64,000 nucleotides of DNA from Pseudomonadota bacterium. GTDB taxonomy: Bacteria; Pseudomonadota; Gammaproteobacteria; Burkholderiales; Ferrovaceae. The translations under genes were made by a program, and so were the position numbers. Positions within the stretch are counted from its first letter, which is position 1. Every line of letters begins with the position of its first letter. Below the pieces are notes generated by a model, which saw only the letters and a list, made by a program, of their open reading frames with translations, was not told the origin of the DNA and searched no databases. Where the stretch lies: contig JAJZFH010000049.1 of the NCBI GenBank assembly GCA_021805445.1, forward strand, positions 62,001-126,000, written 5' to 3'. This document shows, piece after piece, positions 54,559 through 64,000 of this stretch.

Positions 54559-55392
54559 ATGAAACTGAAGCAAACCCTCCTGTCCCTGACACTGGTTGGC
54601 GGATCTTTGGCCTTGACCCTCGCCTATGCCGAGCAAAATCAGCCCGCCTCTTCCAGTTCACCCACAGTTTCCAGCGCTCCACTCGTAGTCAACGGCAGCA
54701 TCATTCCCAGCGCACGCATCAAACTCGTTACCGATATGCAGATCGCTCAGGGACATGCCGCAAGCCCCGAACTGGATCATGCCGTGCGCGACAATCTGGT
54801 GGCTTTGGAATTGATCAATGATCAGGCCCGCAAAGATGGCGTCAGCAAGGACCCCAATCTGCAAGCCCAGATCGACCTGATGCGTCAACAACTCACGGTC
54901 CGCGCCTTCCAGTCTCACTGGATCAAGGACCACCCGGTGAGTGATCAGACCATTCATGCCGACTATGACCGCATGAAAGCCGAACTGGGAGATCACGAAT
55001 ATTTGACCGAACATATTCTGGTCGCCAAGGAAGGCGATGCCCAAAATATCATCGATCAACTCAAAAAAGGGGCCAGTTTTGAAAAATTGGCCAAGGAAAA
55101 AAGCATCGACCCCGGCTCCAAAGCCAATGGGGGAAAGTTGGATTGGGCAGCTCCCGCCACCTACGACAAGAACTTTGGCGATGCCATGGTCAAGTTGAAG
55201 AAAGGCGAGACGTCCTCTACCCCGGTGAAGTCGCCCTTTGGTTACCATGTCATCCGCGTACTCGACATTCGCCCCCTGAAAGCCCCGCCCTTCGACGAAA
55301 TGAAGGGTCGCCTGATTCAGGCACGGGAACAACAGGCCTTTGGCGAGTATATCCAGCAATTACGCAGCAAAGCCAAGGTGGAAGGCGAGTGA
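54559..55392 (+). CDS. Periplasmic parvulin-type peptidyl-prolyl isomerase
   Basis: The 277-residue protein has a signal peptide (about 1-25, ending AYA), a SurA/PrsA-like N-terminal helical region and a parvulin domain (about 150-245) with LTEHILV, SIDPGSKANGGKLDWA and the SPFGYHVIRVLDIR closing strand. It helps fold exported proteins. The start at 54559 has AAGGA 9 nt upstream; an ATG at 54550 touches that site. It is close to the PpiC/PrsA group but not clearly one named gene. Confidence 0.9.
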   Translation: MKLKQTLLSLTLVGGSLALTLAYAEQNQPASSSSPTVSSAPLVVNGSIIPSARIKLVTDMQIAQGHAASPELDHAVRDNLVALELINDQARKDGVSKDPNLQAQIDLMRQQLTVRAFQSHWIKDHPVSDQTIHADYDRMKAELGDHEYLTEHILVAKEGDAQNIIDQLKKGASFEKLAKEKSIDPGSKANGGKLDWAAPATYDKNFGDAMVKLKKGETSSTPVKSPFGYHVIRVLDIRPLKAPPFDEMKGRLIQAREQQAFGEYIQQLRSKAKVEGE

Positions 55393-55408
55393 TCCGCGCC
55401 TGACCAAG

Positions 55409-55446
55409 CGGGCTTTTCCGGCGGCACTCTACCCCAGAAAAGCCCG
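55409..55446. terminator. Bidirectional terminator between the PPIase gene and purL
   Basis: A perfect 10-bp inverted repeat (CGGGCTTTTC at 55409-55418, GAAAAGCCCG at 55437-55446) with an 18-nt loop spans the end of purL. It starts 17 nt after the PPIase stop codon. There is no long T run outside the stem, so strength is uncertain. Confidence 0.5.
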
Positions 55447-58400
55447 TGCATTTCGAAACATACGCATCCATGGACCATCCTGGCCCCATTCCGGGGATTG
55501 CCAGGACCCCTGCACGGAACGAACCAATCGTTCCGGATGCGGCATGCAAATGGTAAATCGGCCATCGGGCGTCGTCAGTCCGGCGATCCCCTCCGGCGAA
55601 CCGTTGGGATTGGCGGGATAGGTTTCGGCAAGTTGTCCATTCCCCTCTACGTAACGCAGTGTCACCCAAGGCCGCGCAGCAATCCGTTGCGCTTCACCAT
55701 GAAATTCTGCCCGTCCCTCGCCATGAGCTACCGGCACGGGAATTCGGCTTCCCGTCATGCCCTTCAAAAAGAGTGAGGGCGTATCCAGCACTTCCACCAT
55801 GATGAGTCGCGCCTCAAACTGTTCCGAGCGATTACGCTCGAATCGAGGCCAATGGGAAGCCCCGGGAATCAGGGGAGAGAGGACACTCATCATCTGACAC
55901 CCGTTGCATACGCCCAGTGCGAACGTGTCCCGGCGCTGAAAAAAAGTCTCGAAACGTACCCGCATGGCTTCATCAAACAGAATGGATTTTGCCCAGCCCC
56001 CCCCGGCCCCCAGCACATCGCCAAAAGAAAACCCGCCACAGGCGGCAAAACCCGCGAAGGAATGCAGATCCTGACGACCGGAACGCAGGTCATTCATCGG
56101 CACATCCACTGCTTCGAACCCCGCGCGATCGAAGGCCATGGCCATTTCCACCTGCCCATTGACACCTTGCTCGCGCAGAATCGCAATACGCGGCCGGGCT
56201 CCCTTGAGGAGGTAAGGGAAGGCGATATCCTGATCCGTCCCATAGGTGAGTGCGCAAGATAACCCGGTCTCCTGACCGATCCGTGCATGCGCTTCTGTCG
56301 CACAGTCCGGATGATCACGCAATTGCTGGATGCGAAAAGAGGTTTCCGCCCACCGACGATGCAGATCCGACACCGCCTCATCCAGCCAAACCTGCTGTTT
56401 CCACTCGACTCGAAAGCGTCCGGCCTCATCGGGGACTCCCAAAAGATGCATGGCCTCGCCCAACCCATGGCGCTCCAGCGTTTCCTTGAACCGCCTCCGG
56501 TGCGCCTGACGCACTTGAACCACTGCCCCCAATTCTTCGTTGAAGCAGAATGCCCACCCTTGTTCGGAAGGGATCGATGCGCCAAGATCGAGGGTCATCC
56601 CCCGCCTCGACGCAAACAACATTTCGAGAAGCGTGACGACCAGTCCTCCATCGGACCGATCATGGTAGGACAAAATGATTCCGGCCTGACGAAGCGTCTG
56701 CAAAGACTCAAAAAAACCTTTCAGTAACGCGGGATCCTCCAGGTCCGGCGCCTGGTGGCCCACCTGCCCATACACCTGAGCCAGCGCGCTTCCTCCCAGG
56801 CGATGACGGCCCAGATCGATCAACCACAACTCCGTAGGCTCTGCCCCCGAACTCAGTTCCGGGGTCCAGGTAGCCCGAATATCCGCACAGCGGGCAAAGG
56901 CAGTCACCACCAAGGACAGTGGAGAGGTCACTTGCTGCTGCGTCCCCTGATCGTCTTGCCAGCGCGTGCGCATGGACAGAGAATCCTTCCCCACCGGAAT
57001 ACTGACCCCAAGGGCGATACACAAGTCGCGGGTGGCCCGTACCGTGTCAAAGAGCCGGGCATCTTCTCCGGGCGCTCCGGCTGCCGCCATCCAGTTGGCG
57101 GAAAGCCGCACCTGTTCCAAAGAGACCTGTGCGGCAGCCAGATTGGTCAAGGCCTCCCCCACAGCCATGCGCCCGGAAGCGGGACCAGACAGGAGCGCCA
57201 GGGGCGAGCGTTCACCCAGGGCAAAGGCCTCCCCTCGCATGGTCACAAAATCTGCTGCCGTCACTGCCACATCGGCCACCGGTACCTGCCACGGCCCGAC
57301 ACAGGGATCACGGGCACAGAGCCCCCCCACCGTCCGGTCTCCGATGGTGATGAGAAAAGTCTTGTCCGCCACGGCGGGCAAATGCAGGACGCGGACCAAC
57401 GCTTCCTGGAAATTCTCGGCCACGGGCGGCAATTCGAGTTCGGTCAGGGGCCGACTTTCGTGGTCGACAGAACGTACCATACGGGGAGGTTTGCCCAGCA
57501 GGGCTTCCAGTTCCATGTGTACCGGTACCTGGCCCAGAAGGGGATCCTCTACCCGCAAAAACTTCTCCCGGGTTCCCTTGCCCACGATCGCAAAGGGACA
57601 GGATTCCCGCGCACAAAGCGCAGAAAACTCCTCCAGACGGAGAGGGTCGATGGCCAGAACGAACCGTTCCTGGGCCTCATTACTCCAGATTTCACGGGGC
57701 GACATGCCCGTCTCCAGCGAAGGAATTCGGCGCAGATCGAAGTGAGCCCCCACGCCTCCATCGTGAGCCAATTCAGGGAAAGCGTTGGACAGGCCGCCCG
57801 CCCCCACATCATGAATGGCCAGGATGGGGTTGTTCTCCTCCATCTGCCAACAACGATCGATCACTTCCTGAGCCCGACGCTGCATCTCCGGGTTAGCCCG
57901 TTGCACGGAATCAAAATCCAGGGCTTCCGTATTGGCGCCACTGTGCATCGAAGAAGCTGCTCCGCCGCCCAAGCCGATACGCAGGCCGGGGCCCCCCAGT
58001 TGGATGAACAGACAGCCCGGTTCAAGAGGGCGTTTGAAAGCCTGTCGATCATCGATGGCGCCCAGCCCACCGGCCAGCATGATGGGTTTATGGTACCCCC
58101 AGCGCTGCCCCTGTGCCCAGACATCGAAGGTACGAAAGAAGCCGGCCAGTTGAGGACGGCCAAATTCGTTATTGAAAGCGGCACTGCCCAGAGGGCCATC
58201 GATCATGATGGAAAGGGCGGAGGCCATGCGCGCAGGTTTGCTGGCCGTCCCCGACTCCCAGGGCTGAGAAAAATTGGGCAGATGGAGATTCGAAACGGCA
58301 AATCCGCTCAATCCGGCCTTTGGTCGGGCCCCTCGACCCGTGGCGGCTTCATCCCGAATCTCTCCGCCGCTGCCCGTTGCAGCACCCGGAAAGGGGGCGA

Positions 58401-59331
58401 TGGCGGTAGGGTGGTTATGCGTTTCCACCTTGATGAGGGGGTGGGTCAATTGGGTATGAAAGTGATAAATCCCGGAATCCGGTTCCGGATAAAAACGTTC
58501 ACTCTCTCCCCCCTGCAGGATGGCAGCATTATCGGCGTACGCCACCACGGTTCCTGCGGGGTGAGCCGCATGAGTCGCCCGAATCATGGAAAACAATGTC
58601 TCTGCCTGGGGTTCTCCATCGATCACCCAGGAAGCATTGAAGATCTTGTGTCGGCAATGTTCGGAATTGGCTTGGGCAAACATCAGTAATTCGGCATCCG
58701 TCGGGTCGCGTCCTGCGGTCTGATAGAGTGTCAACAGATAGTCGATTTCATCTTCGGCCAAGGCCAACCCGTAGTCCCGGTTGGCGGCTTCCAAGGCCTC
58801 TCTCCCTTGCCCTTGAAGCGGGATGGAGACCAGAGGCTGAGGCGCATGGAGTTCGAAGGAGCGTTTGATTTCAGTCACGTCGACCAGGATCGATTCGGTC
58901 ATGGGATCGTGCAACTGAATCCGTACCCGGTCTTGTTCCCCGGTCGTCAACGCACGTCCTGCCCATACCTGAATCAAAACACCGCGCTCGATCCGGTTGA
59001 CCTCGCTCAATCCACAGCGCCGGGCGATTTCCGTGGCCTTGCTCGACCAAGGGGAGATCGTACCCAAGCGAGGAACCACCCACAGTTTCAGTTCAGGCTC
59101 ACGGTGCAGACCAGAATGACCGTCCCTTTCCTTCGAACCATAAGTCAGGAGTTCTTTCAGGCGCTGGTGCTTTTCTTCATCCCAGGTCTCAGCCACTTCC
59201 GCACAGTGAAAAAAGTTTGCCTCCAGATGGATCACAGGGATCTGTTGTGCCTGAAACCGCGCCAATTCGCGCGTCACACGAAACTCGGAAAGGGCACGGG
59301 GGCCAGACAGGGTAACCAGGGAAGAGGTCAT
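55429..59331 (-). CDS. purL: Phosphoribosylformylglycinamidine synthase (large form)
   Basis: The 1300-residue protein is the single-chain enzyme of purine synthesis that converts FGAR to FGAM using glutamine. ATP-grasp-like halves carry [40 protein letters not shown] and GGLGAIDD; the C-terminal glutamine amidotransferase has nucleophile cysteine in [10 protein letters not shown] and a closing CMPHPER segment. Two ATGs, 59331 and 59343, are possible; neither has a good ribosome site. It follows ygfX by 34 nt. Confidence 0.96.
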   Translation of the reverse strand: MTSSLVTLSGPRALSEFRVTRELARFQAQQIPVIHLEANFFHCAEVAETWDEEKHQRLKELLTYGSKERDGHSGLHREPELKLWVVPRLGTISPWSSKATEIARRCGLSEVNRIERGVLIQVWAGRALTTGEQDRVRIQLHDPMTESILVDVTEIKRSFELHAPQPLVSIPLQGQGREALEAANRDYGLALAEDEIDYLLTLYQTAGRDPTDAELLMFAQANSEHCRHKIFNASWVIDGEPQAETLFSMIRATHAAHPAGTVVAYADNAAILQGGESERFYPEPDSGIYHFHTQLTHPLIKVETHNHPTAIAPFPGAATGSGGEIRDEAATGRGARPKAGLSGFAVSNLHLPNFSQPWESGTASKPARMASALSIMIDGPLGSAAFNNEFGRPQLAGFFRTFDVWAQGQRWGYHKPIMLAGGLGAIDDRQAFKRPLEPGCLFIQLGGPGLRIGLGGGAASSMHSGANTEALDFDSVQRANPEMQRRAQEVIDRCWQMEENNPILAIHDVGAGGLSNAFPELAHDGGVGAHFDLRRIPSLETGMSPREIWSNEAQERFVLAIDPLRLEEFSALCARESCPFAIVGKGTREKFLRVEDPLLGQVPVHMELEALLGKPPRMVRSVDHESRPLTELELPPVAENFQEALVRVLHLPAVADKTFLITIGDRTVGGLCARDPCVGPWQVPVADVAVTAADFVTMRGEAFALGERSPLALLSGPASGRMAVGEALTNLAAAQVSLEQVRLSANWMAAAGAPGEDARLFDTVRATRDLCIALGVSIPVGKDSLSMRTRWQDDQGTQQQVTSPLSLVVTAFARCADIRATWTPELSSGAEPTELWLIDLGRHRLGGSALAQVYGQVGHQAPDLEDPALLKGFFESLQTLRQAGIILSYHDRSDGGLVVTLLEMLFASRRGMTLDLGASIPSEQGWAFCFNEELGAVVQVRQAHRRRFKETLERHGLGEAMHLLGVPDEAGRFRVEWKQQVWLDEAVSDLHRRWAETSFRIQQLRDHPDCATEAHARIGQETGLSCALTYGTDQDIAFPYLLKGARPRIAILREQGVNGQVEMAMAFDRAGFEAVDVPMNDLRSGRQDLHSFAGFAACGGFSFGDVLGAGGGWAKSILFDEAMRVRFETFFQRRDTFALGVCNGCQMMSVLSPLIPGASHWPRFERNRSEQFEARLIMVEVLDTPSLFLKGMTGSRIPVPVAHGEGRAEFHGEAQRIAARPWVTLRYVEGNGQLAETYPANPNGSPEGIAGLTTPDGRFTICMPHPERLVRSVQGSWQSPEWGQDGPWMRMFRNARAFLG

Positions 59332-59365
59332 GAGCGGGACCATCACAGAAGGGATAAACCGCCAA

Positions 59366-59821
59366 TTATAACGGATGCCGCAACAAGACCCGCAGTTTAC
59401 GCAATTTTTCCGGGGCAGCGCTCCGTCCATTCAGGATCACGGGTTCCGCATACCGCCCTGCCTCCGTACGCCAGTACAGGATGACCAGAAAGGGACTCAC
59501 CCGGCAGCCTGCCACCACTCGTCCGCGCTGGCGCTCCCCCGAACGGCGGTGTACCAGCACTTCACCAAGACTGGACAAATCCACGCGATCCACAGCGTGC
59601 TGGCTCCGTTTTGTCAGTGAACGCGCTTCCCACCCGGCGATCAATCCTTGAACACAGCCCCCAAGACAAGCCAGAATCCCCAAACGGGCGTTACAATGGC
59701 AAAGGGTCCAGAGTCCCACCAGATTCCCCAGGCTCCAGAGAACCCACAAGAAACCTGCTGGCCCGAGAATGACCCGGACCATGCCGGCGCTTTCCGAACC
59801 GTTTGTACCCAAAGAAGTCAT
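59366..59821 (-). CDS. YgfX-like small membrane protein
   Basis: The 151-residue protein has two hydrophobic helices (about 15-62) and a soluble C-terminal half with [14 protein letters not shown] and a terminal [16 protein letters not shown], the pattern of YgfX (CptA) proteins. In E. coli ygfX is cotranscribed with sdhE and divergent from ygfZ; here ygfZ is also divergent but sdhE is absent from the junction. A G-rich site (AAGGGGGGAG) precedes the start at 59821. Similarity is weak by eye, so function is tentative. Confidence 0.65.
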   Translation of the reverse strand: MTSLGTNGSESAGMVRVILGPAGFLWVLWSLGNLVGLWTLCHCNARLGILACLGGCVQGLIAGWEARSLTKRSQHAVDRVDLSSLGEVLVHRRSGERQRGRVVAGCRVSPFLVILYWRTEAGRYAEPVILNGRSAAPEKLRKLRVLLRHPL

Positions 59822-59897
59822 GCTCCCCCCTTTCTATGGTCCAAAGCATAACGACACCGGGACAGGCCATAACCACGAACACTCAGGATATTTTGCC

Positions 59898-60800
59898 ATG
59901 TTTGAATTTTCTGCCGGTTGGATCTCCCTGAAGGACCGAACCCTGATTCAGGTGACGGGTTCGGATGCCCTGCACTTTCTTCAGGGACAACTGACCTTTG
60001 ACCTGTTGACCCTGGGCCCGGACAACTTCGGCTGGGCGGCGCATTGCACGCCCAAAGGGAAAGTTTTATTTACCGCCCTCATCGTCAAAACAGGAGAAAC
60101 TTTCCTGCTGGATGCGGCCATTGGAATGAGTGACCCCATACTGTCCCGGCTTCGTCCATTCATTCTTCGCTCCAAGGTACGGATCGAGGAAGCCCATGCC
60201 CATTTCAGTGCCGTTGGCCTGATGGGCCGTGACCTGGAAGAGGGGGCCAAATCCGCCGGCCTGAGCCCTTTGCCGGCGGTGGGGCGTCAGGATGAACGGT
60301 CGGGTCTCCTGCGCCTGCGCCTCTCCCCTGACCGCCTCATGATCATCGCCTCACCCGAGCGTCTGGCCGAACTGCCCGCCCCCTCTGCTTTGCCCTCCCA
60401 ATCCTGGGAATTGGGCAATGTGCGCGAAGGCATTGCCGAAGTCACTCCTCTGACGACCGATCGATATATCCCCCAATGGCTGAATTGGGACCGGATTGGC
60501 GGAATCAGTTTTCGCAAGGGCTGTTATACCGGACAAGAAATCGTGGCACGCACCCACTACCTCGGCAAGGTCAAACGGCGCGCCCTGCACATTGCCCTGG
60601 ATTCGGCGGTCCCCGTGGGTACCTCGATCCTGCGTGGGGGCGAAGTGACGGGAGAGGTTTTCTCCTGCGTCGAAAATGAGCAGGGAGGATACGAAGGACT
60701 GGCCATCATCGCCGGCGAGGAACCGTCAGACCTCGTGATCGAGGGAGCCCCCCCCCAGGCCCTGCACATCCTCCCACTGCCCTATGCCCTGTCTGCCTGA
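59898..60800 (+). CDS. ygfZ: Folate-binding Fe-S cluster assembly protein YgfZ
   Basis: The 300-residue protein resembles the GcvT folate-binding fold. RKGCYTGQEIVAR contains the YgfZ signature K-G-C-[FY]-x-G-Q-E with C209. It supports maturation or repair of certain 4Fe-4S enzymes with tetrahydrofolate. AGGA lies 9 nt before the ATG at 59898; longer in-frame starts overlap ygfX. A run of nine C residues is near its 3' end (60748-60756). Confidence 0.93.
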   Translation: MFEFSAGWISLKDRTLIQVTGSDALHFLQGQLTFDLLTLGPDNFGWAAHCTPKGKVLFTALIVKTGETFLLDAAIGMSDPILSRLRPFILRSKVRIEEAHAHFSAVGLMGRDLEEGAKSAGLSPLPAVGRQDERSGLLRLRLSPDRLMIIASPERLAELPAPSALPSQSWELGNVREGIAEVTPLTTDRYIPQWLNWDRIGGISFRKGCYTGQEIVARTHYLGKVKRRALHIALDSAVPVGTSILRGGEVTGEVFSCVENEQGGYEGLAIIAGEEPSDLVIEGAPPQALHILPLPYALSA

Positions 60801-60806
60801 CGGAAC

Positions 60807-61691
60807 ATGGGAACCCGCCTGCTTCTGGGACTGCTCTGGCTGATCCATGGCTTCCCGCTCCGCGTCATTGCCGTTCTGTCCGTCCCGCTCGGGTTTATCG
60901 CAGCACACGGACGGGCCAGGCGCACCACCGCGATCAATCTGCACGCCTGTTTTCCCGAGATGTCGCGTGCCCAACGTCAACATCTGACCCGCGCTCATCT
61001 CACCGCTCTGATCCGTAGCGTCCTGGAACTGGGCATCCTGTGGTGGTCTCCTCCTGCGCGCATCCAACGCCTCGTGCGCTTCAAAAATGCCCACTATGCC
61101 CAGAACAGCGATCGCCCGGTGATCTGTCTGAGCCCGCACATGGTAGGCCTTGAAATGCAGGGAGCCCTGATCGGAATGCATTTTCGCGGGGTAGGGTTTT
61201 TTACCCCCCATAAGGACCCCCTCATCGATCAGCACCTGCGTGCAGCCCGTGACCGCTTGGGAGATGTGCTCATGCTGGAGCGAAAAAAAGGATTGCGCCC
61301 CCTGGTCCGTGCCATTCGGGATGGACGATTGCTTTATTTCCTGCCGGATATGGATTTTGGGGAACGGGATGCCCACTTCATCCCGTTTTTTGGCATTCCT
61401 GCAGCCACCGTGCCCACCCTGCCCTGGCTGGCGCGCCAGTGCAATGCTCGGGTCATCCCCTGTGCTTGCCACCGCCTGCCCAATCATGAAGGCTACGAGG
61501 TGGAATTTTTCCCCCCCTGGGAAGATTTTCCCAGCGCAGATCTGACGCAGGATCTTCAACGCATGAATCAGTTCATCGAAGCGATGGCCCGTCAATACCC
61601 GGCAGAATACTACTGGAGCCACAAACGATTCCGCACACGCCCTTCTCCCGTCGACCCCCCCTTCTATCGCTGGCCCCAACCGCTCGACTAG
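60807..61691 (+). CDS. lpxL: Lipid A biosynthesis acyltransferase (LpxL/HtrB family)
   Basis: The 294-residue membrane-associated acyltransferase adds a secondary acyl chain to lipid A. One N-terminal helix (about 5-33) precedes the H-x4-[DE] catalytic motif H111-E116 (SPHMVGLEMQG); FLPDMDFGERDAHFIPFFG and YYWSHKRFRTRP are conserved. LpxM is possible but LpxL fits the ending better. It begins 6 nt after ygfZ, and its TAG stop shares bases with that of the convergent gene. Confidence 0.9.
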   Translation: MGTRLLLGLLWLIHGFPLRVIAVLSVPLGFIAAHGRARRTTAINLHACFPEMSRAQRQHLTRAHLTALIRSVLELGILWWSPPARIQRLVRFKNAHYAQNSDRPVICLSPHMVGLEMQGALIGMHFRGVGFFTPHKDPLIDQHLRAARDRLGDVLMLERKKGLRPLVRAIRDGRLLYFLPDMDFGERDAHFIPFFGIPAATVPTLPWLARQCNARVIPCACHRLPNHEGYEVEFFPPWEDFPSADLTQDLQRMNQFIEAMARQYPAEYYWSHKRFRTRPSPVDPPFYRWPQPLD

Positions 61692-62668
61692 ACTGCTCCC
61701 TGACCACAGGGATATCGGGGGATCGTTCCCGCCCAATCTTCCAGTCCACGCATCACGGCGATACCCTGGGCTCCCTGCTGTATGGCCGGGTTCAATGCGA
61801 GACCGGTGAGCCCTCCTATGGCATAGACGGGCAGGGCGGATTCGTGAGACAGGGCTGCAAACTCTGTCCATCCCAAAGAAGGGGCGTCTGGGTGGGTCCG
61901 GGTGGGCAACACCGGCCCCAACACCGCAAAGTCCACACCCAGCTCCTGAGCCCGCGCCAGTTCGGCTCGAGAATGGCAGGAAGCGCCCACCCACGGCAAA
62001 GCCGGACGGTCTTTCAAGAGCCTCAAAAGACGGGCCGGCAAGTGAACGCCATCGGCACCCGCCTCCTGCGCCAGTTCAGGATCGCCATTGACCAGGATGC
62101 GGACGGGCCAAAGTTGGGTGCGATGCCGGATTTTCCGTACGAAGTCTGTGATCTGCCCGACCGACCAGGATTTCTCGCGCACCTGGAGCAGACGCAAACC
62201 GCGCGCGCACGCATCGTCGATCACCGTCAGCATGCGTTCCTCACCCAATTCATTGGCTCGTGTCAAACCATAAACCGGTGGCAGGGACAACGCGCGAATC
62301 ACGGGAAAGTTGGCGGGCAGAAGGGCCAACCCTTCAGGCAGAGGAACTGCGGAATCGAACCATCCCAGGGTTTGAGATTCGCAAGAACGAGGGATACCCG
62401 ACCATGCCAGAACGCGAAAGAAACTCACCCCCACGCGGGCATGGGGATAATCGAACTGCTGTGTCATCCAGGGTGTGGCACAGTCCACCCGAATGCCTAA
62501 TTCTTCTCCAAGTTCACGGTCCAGTGCCTGGCGCAGAGTTTCGCCGGCTTCCACCTTTCCACCCGGAAATTCCCAGAATCCGGCCATGACCTTGCCTGGC
62601 GGACGTTGCGCCAGAAGATAGCCGCCGCGCCCATTCAACAGGATTCCGGCCACCACCGGAAGGATCAT
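61688..62668 (-). CDS. Nudix hydrolase fused to thiamine-phosphate-synthase-like domain
   Basis: The 326-residue protein has two parts. Residues 1-128 are a MutT-type domain with the Nudix box GGKVEAGETLRQALDRELGE (36-55) followed by ELGI, likely hydrolysing 8-oxo-dGTP. Residues about 130-320 are a ThiE/TenI-like barrel (GADGVHLPARL, GASCHSRAEL, VLGPVLPTRTHPDAPSLGW, VYAIGGL). This fusion next to argJ and secA is common in betaproteobacteria; the role of the second domain is not settled. It starts 3 nt after argJ. Confidence 0.92.
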   Translation of the reverse strand: MILPVVAGILLNGRGGYLLAQRPPGKVMAGFWEFPGGKVEAGETLRQALDRELGEELGIRVDCATPWMTQQFDYPHARVGVSFFRVLAWSGIPRSCESQTLGWFDSAVPLPEGLALLPANFPVIRALSLPPVYGLTRANELGEERMLTVIDDACARGLRLLQVREKSWSVGQITDFVRKIRHRTQLWPVRILVNGDPELAQEAGADGVHLPARLLRLLKDRPALPWVGASCHSRAELARAQELGVDFAVLGPVLPTRTHPDAPSLGWTEFAALSHESALPVYAIGGLTGLALNPAIQQGAQGIAVMRGLEDWAGTIPRYPCGQGAV

Positions 62669-62671
62669 CCG

Positions 62672-63889
62672 TCAACTCCGATAGTCGGCGTTGATTCTGA
62701 CGTATTCATGGGACAGGTCACAAGTCCAGACCCGTGCTGCGGTCGTACCTCGTCCCAATGCCACCCGAACGGTGATCTCGGGACGGGCCATGACACGCTG
62801 CCCTTCTTCTTCGCGGTAACTGGAGGCCCGTCCACCCCCTTCGGACACCAGAACCTCATCCAGGTACAGACGTATCCCCTCCACGTCCAGATCCGTAATC
62901 CCGGCATACCCGATGGCGGCCAGAATTCGCCCGAGATTGGGATCGCTGGCAAAGAAAGCCGTCTTGACCAGAGGAGAATGACTGATGGCATAGGCCACCT
63001 GCAGGCACTCCGCCTCGTCCCGTCCTTCTTCCACCTGCACCGTGATGAACTTGGTGGCTCCTTCCCCGTCTCGAATGATGGCATGAGCGAGTTCCAGCGC
63101 CAGGTCACGCACAGCCTCGAACAATTGTTCGTACGCCGTACCCCCCCGAATGATTTCCTCATTTCCCGCCTGCCCTGTGGCCATGACGAGGAAAGAATCA
63201 TTGGTCGAGGTATCTCCATCCACCGTGATGCGATTGAAAGTCAGGTCAGCCACATCCCGCGTCAGTTGCTGTAACAATGGGGCGGAGATACAGGCATCGG
63301 TAGCAATGAAACTCAGCAGGGTGGCCATGTTGGGGCGAATCATCCCGGCCCCTTTGGAAATACCGGTCAGAGTCACCGTTCGTCCCTGTAACGTCATTTG
63401 ACGGGAAGCCGACTTGGGAAAGGTATCCGTGGTCATGATCGCGCGCGCAGCTTCCTCCCATGCGTCTGCCTTCAACTGACCGACGGCAAGAGGAATCCCT
63501 GCCAGAAGGGGGCTCATGGGCAGACGTTCGAGGATGACCCCCGTTGAGAAGGGCAGGACGGCCTGGGCACTCAGTCCCAGTCGGGCAGCCACTTCCGCAC
63601 AGGTTTGAGCCGCATCTTCGCGTCCGACCCGACCCGTCCCGGCATTGGCACATCCCGTATTGATGATCAAGGCACGGGGCGTATCCTGATCCAGGTGTTC
63701 ACGACACAGTTGGACGGGTGCCGCACAGAAGCGATTGCGGGTAAATACCGCGCCCACCCGGGTCCCTTCGCTCAAAGTCACCAACAGCAAATCGAGCCGG
63801 CCCATCTTTCGAATGCCCGCCGCCACGGCTCCCAAACACACACCCGCCACCGGGTGGAGCACCTTGTTCCCATCGGTCTTCACGCGCAT
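62672..63889 (-). CDS. argJ: Bifunctional ornithine acetyltransferase/N-acetylglutamate synthase
   Basis: The 405-residue self-cleaving enzyme recycles the acetyl group in arginine synthesis. [14 protein letters not shown] holds the autoproteolysis site A189-T190, whose threonine becomes the nucleophile; NTGCANAGTG forms the oxyanion region, and DGDTSTNDS is conserved. The ATG at 63889 lies 7 nt after the secA stop codon, with its G-rich ribosome site overlapping that stop. Longer in-frame starts lie inside secA. Confidence 0.96.
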   Translation of the reverse strand: MRVKTDGNKVLHPVAGVCLGAVAAGIRKMGRLDLLLVTLSEGTRVGAVFTRNRFCAAPVQLCREHLDQDTPRALIINTGCANAGTGRVGREDAAQTCAEVAARLGLSAQAVLPFSTGVILERLPMSPLLAGIPLAVGQLKADAWEEAARAIMTTDTFPKSASRQMTLQGRTVTLTGISKGAGMIRPNMATLLSFIATDACISAPLLQQLTRDVADLTFNRITVDGDTSTNDSFLVMATGQAGNEEIIRGGTAYEQLFEAVRDLALELAHAIIRDGEGATKFITVQVEEGRDEAECLQVAYAISHSPLVKTAFFASDPNLGRILAAIGYAGITDLDVEGIRLYLDEVLVSEGGGRASSYREEEGQRVMARPEITVRVALGRGTTAARVWTCDLSHEYVRINADYRS

Positions 63890-63896
63890 TCCCCCC

Positions 63897-64000
63897 TCAC
63901 AATTTGCCGTGGCAATGCTTGTATTTTTTGCCCGACCCACAGGGGCAAGGATCATTGCGTCCCACACGCATTCTGGCTTCTGCGGAGAGCGCACGCATTT
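63897..64000 (-). CDS. secA: Preprotein translocase SecA, C-terminal end (cut by window edge)
   Basis: The last 34 residues of an open frame are visible. [20 protein letters not shown] is the SEC-C zinc-binding tail of SecA, with the C-x-C...CH ligand set that binds SecB and phospholipid. The protein ends KL. The frame continues past the right edge. The secA-argJ-Nudix order supports the call. Confidence 0.92.
   Translation of the reverse strand, partial: MRALSAEARMRVGRNDPCPCGSGKKYKHCHGKL

Noticed and set aside
56755-58689. 644-codon plus-strand open frame opposite purL
   Set aside because: Antisense shadow of purL; composition is rich in H, P, R and Q with no domain.
1-64000. Search for CRISPR arrays, tRNA/rRNA genes, insertion sequences and prophage genes
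   Set aside because: No spaced identical repeats, cloverleaf-like gaps, transposase or phage proteins were seen; intergenic space is too small for most of them.

Overview
The window looks like chromosomal DNA of a Gram-negative betaproteobacterium. Grounds seen in the sequence are the lipid A genes lpxA, lpxB, lpxD and lpxL, lptE and bamA, the gene orders smc-zipA-ligA and secA-argJ-Nudix/ThiE, and the block rnm-trpS-scpA-scpB-rluB facing yciB-bolA-PPIase. The left 7 kb is rich in periplasmic electron carriers: alternative complex III subunits, a HiPIP, two dihaem c4-type cytochromes and a membrane-anchored monohaem cytochrome. That set suggests a chemolithotroph, plausibly a Ferrovum- or Gallionella-like iron oxidiser. 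The lifestyle and genus are inference; no Cyc2-type iron oxidase lies in the window. There are no rRNA or tRNA genes, CRISPR arrays, insertion sequences or prophage genes, and the DNA is almost wholly coding.

Layout. 1-7.3 kb: actB (cut by the left edge), actA and the HiPIP gene run leftward. Rightward are a c4 cytochrome, a terminator, then a small operon of anchored cytochrome c, a four-helix haem-copper-oxidase-like protein, a thioredoxin-like lipoprotein and a membrane protein. Facing it are two unknown membrane proteins and a second c4 cytochrome. 7.4-13.6 kb: uvrD, divergent from leuS-lptE-holA. 13.6-18.4 kb: a C1/C2 metabolic cluster with a tartronate-semialdehyde-reductase-like gene and a separately promoted operon of a ThDP enzyme, a formyl-CoA:oxalate CoA-transferase and a formyltransferase. 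18.5-33.2 kb: the long leftward translation and envelope block rpsB-tsf-pyrH-frr-uppS-cdsA-dxr-rseP-bamA-skp-lpxD-fabZ-lpxA-lpxB-rnhB-rRNA methyltransferase.

33.4-36.8 kb: map-glnD rightward. 36.8-44.8 kb: smc-zipA-ligA-galU-def leftward. 44.8-49.4 kb: queF-dapC-dapD-dapE-prmB rightward, joining queuosine and lysine/peptidoglycan precursor synthesis. 49.3-53.6 kb: rnm-trpS-scpA-scpB-rluB leftward. 53.7-55.4 kb: yciB-bolA-PPIase rightward. 55.4-59.8 kb: ygfX-purL leftward. 59.9-61.7 kb: ygfZ-lpxL rightward. 61.7-64 kb: secA (cut by the right edge)-argJ-Nudix/ThiE leftward.

Most of the window is conserved housekeeping DNA with dense translational coupling (many ATGA overlaps). Two places could hold something less described. 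One is the cytochrome c plus four-helix oxidase-like operon at 2.8-4.4 kb. The other is the ThDP enzyme/CoA-transferase/formyltransferase operon at 13.6-17.6 kb, which may channel formyl-CoA into folate one-carbon metabolism.
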